Source: Opitutaceae bacterium (GTDB taxonomy: Bacteria > Verrucomicrobiota > Verrucomicrobiia > Opitutales > Opitutaceae). From it: a stretch of 46,220 bases of DNA. The position numbers were made by a program, and so were the translations under genes. Shown piece after piece: positions 40,741 through 46,220 of the stretch (position 1 is the stretch's first letter; every line of letters starts with the position of its first letter). The notes under the pieces were generated by a model that ran no database searches, was not told the DNA's origin, and was given only the letters and a program-made list of their open reading frames with translations. The DNA is taken from positions 1-46,220 of the forward strand of contig SXSC01000193.1 in the NCBI GenBank assembly GCA_005792355.1, read 5' to 3'.

Positions 40741-41031
40741 GTCGCCGGCCCGTAAGCAGCGCGGAACACCGTCTGGGTCGGAAGATGTTGTTTATCTTCC
40801 GGCGAGATGTTTCGAGAGCACCGGTCCGCGTCAGCCACTTCTCAGTGGTGCTCATGGCCGCTGCGCCCGGAGGGAGACGAGCGACCCTTCGTTCCCTTTC
40901 CTGTCTTCTGTTCAAATTCCGTGGCTTCAAGCTGCAGGCCGCATTACCTTGTTCGTAAATCTTGTTTTGCTGCGACGAATTCAACGATTCCCTTGATTGC
41001 GACCCTGGCGCATCCTTCCCCCATCCACTTC

Positions 41032-42717
41032 ATGCTGATCGTCACCCTCGCCTGCCTCGCGCTCATCGGCGTCGTGGTCGCACGTTTCGCCCGACCGGTG
41101 ACCGCGCCGCTTTCGCTCGAGACCGCGGAAAAATGGCTCGCGGCGCTCGTGCTTTTCCTGCTCGGCCTCTTTCTCGGCGCTTGGGCGATTTTTGTTTCAA
41201 AGCTGCCCCTCTCCCTCACTTGGGCCGTGCCCGCCGCCGCCGTCACCTGCGGCCTGGCGCTCCATCGCCCCCTCCGCCAGCTCTGGCACGATGCCGCGCT
41301 CCGCGCCCTGCTCGGCTGGCAACTCGTCATCTCGGCGTGGTGCGTTGGCTGGCTCGCGCTCGTCGCCACCTATTCAGGCGGTGGTTGGACCGGCGACTGG
41401 TACGAACACTGGGAACGGGCGCGGTTCTTCGTCGAGGGCGGTCCGCTCGACACCATGTTTATTGGTCACGCCGCGCTCACCGCCCGACCGCCCCTCGCCA
41501 ACGTCGTCACCGCCGCCGGGCTCGCGCTCACGCAGGTGGCGTTCGCGCCGTATCAATTCCTTTCAACCCTCCTCGCGAGCCTCGCATTCGCTCCCGCCGC
41601 GTTGCTCGCGTGGCGTTGGGGCGGCCGGCGGGCGGTGCCCGTGCTCGCCCTGCTGTTCATGGTCAGCCCGCTCTTCGTGCAAAACGCGACGTTCGCCTGG
41701 ACCAAGCTCCCCGCCGCCTGCTTCGTCCTCGCCGCGTTGGTGTTTTTCCTGCGCGCCTGGGACAGCGAACGCCCGGTCGCGCCCGCCGCGCTTTTCGCCG
41801 CAAGCCTCGCCGCCGGCATCCTCACGCATTATTCCGCCGGCATCGCCGGCCTCGTCATGGCGGCGGCGTGGATCGGGCGGGCATGGACACGCCGCGCAGA
41901 TCGTGCGTGGTGGCAGGCCACCGCCGCGGGCGTGCTCGTGGGTGCGACGGTTCTGGCCACGTGGTTTGGCTGGGCGATATCCGCCTTCGGCTCCAAAGGT
42001 ACGTTTCTCGCCAACACGAGCGTGCAGGCTTCCGCTGCCAATCCCGACCAGCAGATCTTGCGCATCGGACTCAACCTCCACGACACCCTCGTGCCGCACT
42101 TTCTGCGGCCCCTCGACGAATCGCTCATCACGCAGACGAACTTCTGGGGAGCGCTGCGCGACTGGTGGTTTCAGCTCTACCAGGTGAACCTCCTCTTCGC
42201 ATTCGGCCTGCTCGGTTGGCTCGTCTTGGGCGCAATCCTCCTGAACGCCGCGCGACGGGCCGCACCCTCCGTGCGGTCCGGCTGGTCGGCGGCAATCGGG
42301 GCCAGTGTTCTTCTCGGCGTCGGAGTGCACGGCGCGCGCGATACGTGGGGCCTGGCCCACATCTGCCTGCAACCGCTCGTGCTCCTTGGCCTGGCCCTGC
42401 TCGCGGCCCGATGGGATTCGCTCGCCCGGCGGTGGCGGATCGTTCTCGTCGCCGGAGCGGTTTTCGATTTGGTGTTCGGCCTCGCGCTGCACTTCGCGGT
42501 GCAGAATCTGGCCTTTGAGCGCTGGGCTGGCCCGCATGGCTTTGTCCGCTGGCAGAATCACAACACCGAAGGCGCGGTGATGAACATGGCCGCCAAGCTC
42601 CAACACCACCTGCAATTCTTCGGCGACACCGCGCCGCCGCCCGGTTCGATCGCGCTAGCCCTGCTCGCACTCCTGATCGGCGCCGTCTGGCGGACGACAC
42701 GGCGCCACCTTCCATAG
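41032..42717 (+). CDS. Polytopic membrane protein, GT39-like
   Basis: 561 residues from the ATG at 41032 with about twelve hydrophobic helices. An acidic loop after the first helices (GDWYEHWERARFFVEGGPLD) carries residues of the type that hold catalysis in GT-C enzymes, followed by FIGHAALTARPPLANVV. LANTSVQASAANPDQQI and the HFLRPLDESLITQTNFWGALRD loop lie in a large extracytoplasmic section. It fits the GT-C glycosyltransferase or Wzy-like class, probably using polyprenyl-linked sugars in the periplasm. Specific activity is unknown. It has no obvious promoter and is followed by 139 bp before the next membrane gene. Confidence 0.75.
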   Translation: MLIVTLACLALIGVVVARFARPVTAPLSLETAEKWLAALVLFLLGLFLGAWAIFVSKLPLSLTWAVPAAAVTCGLALHRPLRQLWHDAALRALLGWQLVISAWCVGWLALVATYSGGGWTGDWYEHWERARFFVEGGPLDTMFIGHAALTARPPLANVVTAAGLALTQVAFAPYQFLSTLLASLAFAPAALLAWRWGGRRAVPVLALLFMVSPLFVQNATFAWTKLPAACFVLAALVFFLRAWDSERPVAPAALFAASLAAGILTHYSAGIAGLVMAAAWIGRAWTRRADRAWWQATAAGVLVGATVLATWFGWAISAFGSKGTFLANTSVQASAANPDQQILRIGLNLHDTLVPHFLRPLDESLITQTNFWGALRDWWFQLYQVNLLFAFGLLGWLVLGAILLNAARRAAPSVRSGWSAAIGASVLLGVGVHGARDTWGLAHICLQPLVLLGLALLAARWDSLARRWRIVLVAGAVFDLVFGLALHFAVQNLAFERWAGPHGFVRWQNHNTEGAVMNMAAKLQHHLQFFGDTAPPPGSIALALLALLIGAVWRTTRRHLP

Positions 42718-42856
42718 GCAAGTCACGCACGCGGCCTCGCCCTGCGACGGCCAGCGGGTCGGGCGGCGGGCACCGGCCCGTACCCGGCCGGTTCGCCGCG
42801 CAAGATCGCTTGCTCGCGCGCGAATAAGTTCTCTCATCGCCCAACGCCCCCCGCTG

Positions 42857-45139
42857 TTGGACCTCCCCGCCTTTCTCCTCCCCGCCCTCCTGGCAACCGA
42901 TGCAGCGCTCGTGGGCGTGGCGGCCTGGCTCGTGGTCGCGGCCTCCGGGCACGCCAGGCGGGGCGCGCTGGAAACCGGCCTGGCGTGGGGGGTGGCGTTT
43001 GCCGCCCTCGTCGCCGGGGCGGGCGTAATCCTGGGCGCAACCGGGGGCTTCGGACCGGGCGGATTCCTCGCGCTTCATGCCCTCGCACTCGTCGGACTGA
43101 TCCTCGCGCGTCGTCCCGTGCTGGCGGCCGATTTCGACGCCGGGCGGCTCCAACTGCGGGAGGTGCGGCGACACCTGGACACCGCCGGCCCGGAACGGGC
43201 CGTGGGCCTCGGTCTGCTGATCGTGCTGGCCGCGCTGACGACGCTCGCGGCCCTCGTCCACGCGACCGTTTTCGACACCCTCACGTATCATCTGCCGCGG
43301 GTCGGGCAGTGGCTGCAGGACGGGCGTATCGGGATGCTGGTTACGGCTGACGCGCGGATGAATTTCGTCTCGGCCATCCCGGAAGTGTTCACCGCGTGGC
43401 TGGTCATGGGCACGGCGGAGGGGTTCCGCCTGGCCGTCGTCCCCCAGGCCCTCGGCGGAATCATGGCGGTGGCGGCGACGGTCGGACTGGCGCGGCAGGC
43501 CGGGCTGGGGCGAACGGCCGCCCTCCTGGCCGGCGCCCTGCTCCTCGGCATGGCCAACGTGGTCGTGCAGTTCACCGCCGCCCAAACCGATCTTATCACG
43601 ACGGGCATTTTTGCCGCGGCGTTTCACCTCTGGCTCGGCGCGTTGCGGCGGGGCGTGGGCTCCAGCTTGGGCGCGGTCGGGGTCGGGCTCGCGCTGGGCG
43701 CCAAGGGCACCCTGTTTTATCTCGCCCCTGCCGCCATCGCGTGGGTGCTCTGGCTGGGCCGGCGCCATCCGCTGGCACCGCGGCAATGGGGCCGCACCCT
43801 GCTCGCGGCCGCCCTCGGCGGGGCGTTGTTCGCCGGGCCGGGCTTCGTCCGCAACTGGCGGGCGTACGGCAGCGCGCTCGGCCCGGGCGAGTGGGTCGGT
43901 CGGGTTCACCGGCCCGCGGAATCGACCGGCGAACTCGCCACCAAGCTCGGCCGCAATCTGGTCGCGTCGCTCGCGCAAAACTGCGAACCGAATTCCCAGC
44001 CCCACAGCTTGCGCGCGGTCGGCCGCAGCCTCGGCACGGCGCTCGCCGCACTCGTGGCCACCGTCGATGGTTTCACCCTGGACGGTCTCAGCCGGAGGCA
44101 GACCCTCCTCACCTCGGTGCTACCGCGGACCAAGCCCGATGCCGACGTGACCACCTTCGGACTCGTGACGCTCGCGTTGTTCGCGAACGGCACGCTCCTC
44201 GCGTTGGTTCGCTTCCGGCGCAGCGCCAGCCGGCTGATTCTGGTTTGGTCCGGCGGCGTGGCGGTGTTTCTGGTTTATTATCACGCCATGCAGCAGTGGC
44301 ACCCCTTCGGGTTTCGATATTTTGTGCTCGTGGCGCCGTGGATCGCGGTGGTGTCCGCCTGGGGGCTCGAACAACTGCCACGGCATCTCCGGTGGATCGG
44401 CTGGGCCGGGGCGCTCGTCGCGGCTGGCGATGTCGGGTGGGCTGTGACCACCCACACGCCTCAGGCCGGCTGGCTGTCCTTCCGCGATCCCGAGCGAGTG
44501 ACCGGCAATTTTGTCAGCCAGGCATGGCGCGAATGGTCGCAGCAACTGGAGCCCGCCGACTCACCGCTGGTGGTGGCGCTGCCGGAAGAGCGGCCGGTCA
44601 CCGGTTTCCACCGTCAATCGCCGGCACGGTGGATTACGTTGCAGCGGCCCCCCGGCGCCCGCTTTGCGACGGCGGAGGAATTTTCGCGCGCGACGCCGGG
44701 CTGGTCGATTGTGCCCGCCACCCGGTTTCTCGGCCGGGAGGGCCGGGTGGCGGCGAAGGTCTGGCTCTTTCAGGGCGACGAACGGCATCCGTTCAGCCTC
44801 GCGGCGTATCGCGAATTGCGGCCGGCAGAAAAACCCACCCCCATCGTTTACCGGCACCTAAGCACGCGGCGCGACACCGCGATCGACCACCATCTACTGG
44901 TCAAATCGTGGCAGCCGGAATTCGTTCGCCTCGCCCTCGACAATCCCGGTCCGGCGGCGGTGACCTACGAAGTCGTCACCCCGCTCCGTCGCGAAACGGG
45001 CCAGCTCACCGCCGGCACCAGCGCCGTGATCGCGGCGGCACTGCCCGCCAATGTCGTGGCGGAGCTGCACGTGATTTTTCGCCCGGGCGACACCCACGCC
45101 ATCGGCCCGGTCGCACCCACGGTCGCACTGGCACCCTGA
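42857..45139 (+). CDS. Large GT39-like membrane protein with soluble C-terminal domain
   Basis: 760 residues if translation starts at the TTG at 42857; no ATG or GTG fits better. About thirteen helices to residue 530. The loop FDTLTYHLPRVGQWLQDGRI after the second third of the N-terminal helices is the well-known 'YHLPR' motif of PMT/GT39 relatives, and FVRNWRAYGSALGPGEWVG matches the RNW..G.P block. The C-terminal 220 residues are soluble and beta-rich (LRRETGQLTAGTSAVIAAAL). It is likely a periplasm-facing glycosyltransferase using a polyprenyl-phosphate sugar, perhaps the one made by the DPM1-like enzyme at 37561. Substrate is unknown. Confidence 0.8.
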   Translation: MDLPAFLLPALLATDAALVGVAAWLVVAASGHARRGALETGLAWGVAFAALVAGAGVILGATGGFGPGGFLALHALALVGLILARRPVLAADFDAGRLQLREVRRHLDTAGPERAVGLGLLIVLAALTTLAALVHATVFDTLTYHLPRVGQWLQDGRIGMLVTADARMNFVSAIPEVFTAWLVMGTAEGFRLAVVPQALGGIMAVAATVGLARQAGLGRTAALLAGALLLGMANVVVQFTAAQTDLITTGIFAAAFHLWLGALRRGVGSSLGAVGVGLALGAKGTLFYLAPAAIAWVLWLGRRHPLAPRQWGRTLLAAALGGALFAGPGFVRNWRAYGSALGPGEWVGRVHRPAESTGELATKLGRNLVASLAQNCEPNSQPHSLRAVGRSLGTALAALVATVDGFTLDGLSRRQTLLTSVLPRTKPDADVTTFGLVTLALFANGTLLALVRFRRSASRLILVWSGGVAVFLVYYHAMQQWHPFGFRYFVLVAPWIAVVSAWGLEQLPRHLRWIGWAGALVAAGDVGWAVTTHTPQAGWLSFRDPERVTGNFVSQAWREWSQQLEPADSPLVVALPEERPVTGFHRQSPARWITLQRPPGARFATAEEFSRATPGWSIVPATRFLGREGRVAAKVWLFQGDERHPFSLAAYRELRPAEKPTPIVYRHLSTRRDTAIDHHLLVKSWQPEFVRLALDNPGPAAVTYEVVTPLRRETGQLTAGTSAVIAAALPANVVAELHVIFRPGDTHAIGPVAPTVALAP

Positions 45140-45230
45140 CCTTCGTCGCCGGCCGGACACCGGATACACCTTTTCCCGGCTCACCACGCTTGCGCCCGCG
45201 GCGCCTCGCGGTCATCACACTCCGACCTGT

Positions 45231-45347
45231 ATGAGACCTCTGGCGCCACGTCCCGGCATCGTCATCGTCACTCCGATCTTATCCAAGAAGGCCGAACTCG
45301 CCAAGGTCTTCCGCACCATTCCCGCGTGCGACGCGCGCGCGCGCTAA
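45231..45347 (+). pseudogene. Truncated N-terminal stub of a glycosyltransferase
   Basis: A 38-codon frame starting PGIVIVTPILSKKAELAKVF and closing shortly after a long alternating CG run (GCGACGCGCGCGCGCGC, about 45327-45343). The start looks like the first strand and helix of a GT-A enzyme. The rest of such a gene is absent; the next ATG, 3 nt after the stop, starts an unrelated membrane protein. It is a remnant or a slipped frame at the CG run. Confidence 0.4.
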
Positions 45348-45349
45348 AC

Positions 45350-46108
45350 ATGTCCGACCCCCTCCCTCCCTCCGCCGTCACCACGCCTCCGGTCCACTCC
45401 GGTCGCTGGTCGCGCGCGCTGGCCTGGGTGACCGGCGGTTCGCGCGCCCGCTGGTTGGTGGCCGGAGTGCTGCTGTGCGGGGTCCTGCCGGCGTTTTTTT
45501 CCTGGCCGGGATTTCCCCTGACGAGCGACGTGCGACGCTCTTGGGAGAGATATTGGGATGGGGTCGTGCAACGCAGGGTGGACAACCCCTGGTACGACTA
45601 CACCGCCGAGTTTTCGCCCGAGAAAAACGAGGCCAAGCGCAACTTCCGCTTCCTGGTGCCGCTCGTCGGTCACCTCACGCACACGGGCGTGCCGGGCGTG
45701 CATGTCACGCGCTTCGCGTTGCATGCCCTGCTGCTGGTGAGTCTAGTGCTCGCCGCGGAACGGGCGTGCGGCGACCGCGGCGCGGCCCTCGCCGCCGCCC
45801 TCGCCATCGCCGGCACCTATGTGGGCACCAGCGTCTGGCGCGACACCTGCCGATGGTTCGATAATTGCGCGCACGCCTTCCTCGCGCTCGCCCTCGTCGC
45901 CCGCTCGCCCTGGCTCGCTGGCGGAGCGGTGCTGCTCGCGGGTTTCACCGACGAGCGCTCGCTGCTCATCGTGCCCCTGCTCGTGCTGTTTCACGTCTTC
46001 ACCGGCAGTCCCCGCGCCACGAGCGTCGGCCTCGCGGCGGCAGTGCCACTCTACCTGATCTCCCGCCTCGCGCTCGGCCAAGCCTCAGACATCCTGACCT
46101 GCACCTGA
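45350..46108 (+). CDS. Polytopic membrane protein of unknown function, possibly truncated
   Basis: 252 residues from the ATG at 45350. Hydrophobic segments are visible at about 38-54 (LVAGVLLCGVLPAFFSW), 122-140 (ALHALLLVSLVLAAERA), 144-160 and 176-225. Between the first and second lies a soluble loop with many aromatic and charged residues (WERYWDGVVQRRVDNPWYDY). The protein ends abruptly after a helix (LISRLALGQASDILTCT), which suggests that the 3' part is missing or frame-shifted. It is not recognised; it resembles small accessory membrane proteins of glycan loci. The last 112 bp of the window (46109-46220) hold nothing I can support. Confidence 0.55.
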   Translation: MSDPLPPSAVTTPPVHSGRWSRALAWVTGGSRARWLVAGVLLCGVLPAFFSWPGFPLTSDVRRSWERYWDGVVQRRVDNPWYDYTAEFSPEKNEAKRNFRFLVPLVGHLTHTGVPGVHVTRFALHALLLVSLVLAAERACGDRGAALAAALAIAGTYVGTSVWRDTCRWFDNCAHAFLALALVARSPWLAGGAVLLAGFTDERSLLIVPLLVLFHVFTGSPRATSVGLAAAVPLYLISRLALGQASDILTCT

Positions 46109-46220
46109 AGCGAAGAGGTGGAGAGAGGAACGAAAAAGAGACCTGAACCTGAGTTGGGCCGGTCCGGGATTGAAGGCGGGAACCAGCCGTGGCAAGGGAG
46201 ACGAATGCCGCAAATTCAAT

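Noticed and set aside
40807-41031. 75-residue N-terminal extension of the membrane protein at 41032
   Set aside because: It has mixed composition with no signal or helix pattern; the ATG at 41032 starts right before the first membrane helix.

Overview
The window reads as a chromosomal segment of a high-GC Gram-negative bacterium, most likely a verrucomicrobion close to the Opitutaceae. The pointers are the TonB receptor with the 'EVIKLSEFQVTA' type N-terminus common in that group, tandem PilT-like ATPases, intergenic stretches built from short repeated words, and an extensive outer-surface polysaccharide region. This placement is inference from protein style, since there is no rRNA in the window.

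Left part (1-12.8 kb): a DEAD-box RNA helicase cut by the window edge; a PilT-type ATPase gene broken by a 7-nt deletion, a tiny membrane protein and an intact PilT; a rhomboid-family protein that has lost its catalytic histidine; a small helix-turn-helix gene bracketed on each side by a pair of 23-27 bp palindromes; then a five-gene co-directional cassette (VWA protein, PspA-like coiled coil, substrate-binding/OmpA fusion, membrane coiled-coil protein, AAA ATPase) that looks like an envelope-associated system.

Middle (13-19.2 kb): a VOC-fold protein, a TPR protein, a TonB-dependent siderophore-type receptor, exonuclease VII large subunit and a VTT-family membrane protein.

Right part (19.2-46.2 kb): surface polysaccharide genes. 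An O-antigen ligase-like protein and a polyprenyl-phosphate sugar transferase both carry palindromes in frame inside their coding sequence. After two divergent GT2 glycosyltransferases comes a tightly packed minus-strand run (37076 to 24652): PEP mutase fused to a cytidylyltransferase, phosphonopyruvate decarboxylase, Fe-dependent alcohol dehydrogenase, an alkaline-phosphatase-superfamily protein, a flippase, two methyltransferases, a DXD protein, a cupin-like protein, an aminotransferase and a GT4. Its first three enzymes are the set that makes CMP-2-hydroxyethylphosphonate in fosfomycin producers, so the run probably builds a phosphonate-decorated glycan. The far right holds a GT2, several large membrane glycosyltransferase-like proteins, and remnants (a frameshifted and fused pair, a truncated GT stub), which suggests a locus that is being remodelled.

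The most unusual signal is the palindrome family. There are at least eight copies. Three sets of two lie 54-55 bp apart centre to centre, always a perfect palindrome followed by an imperfect one, with unrelated spacers. Two such pairs flank the small HTH gene, while others are inserted in frame in polysaccharide genes.
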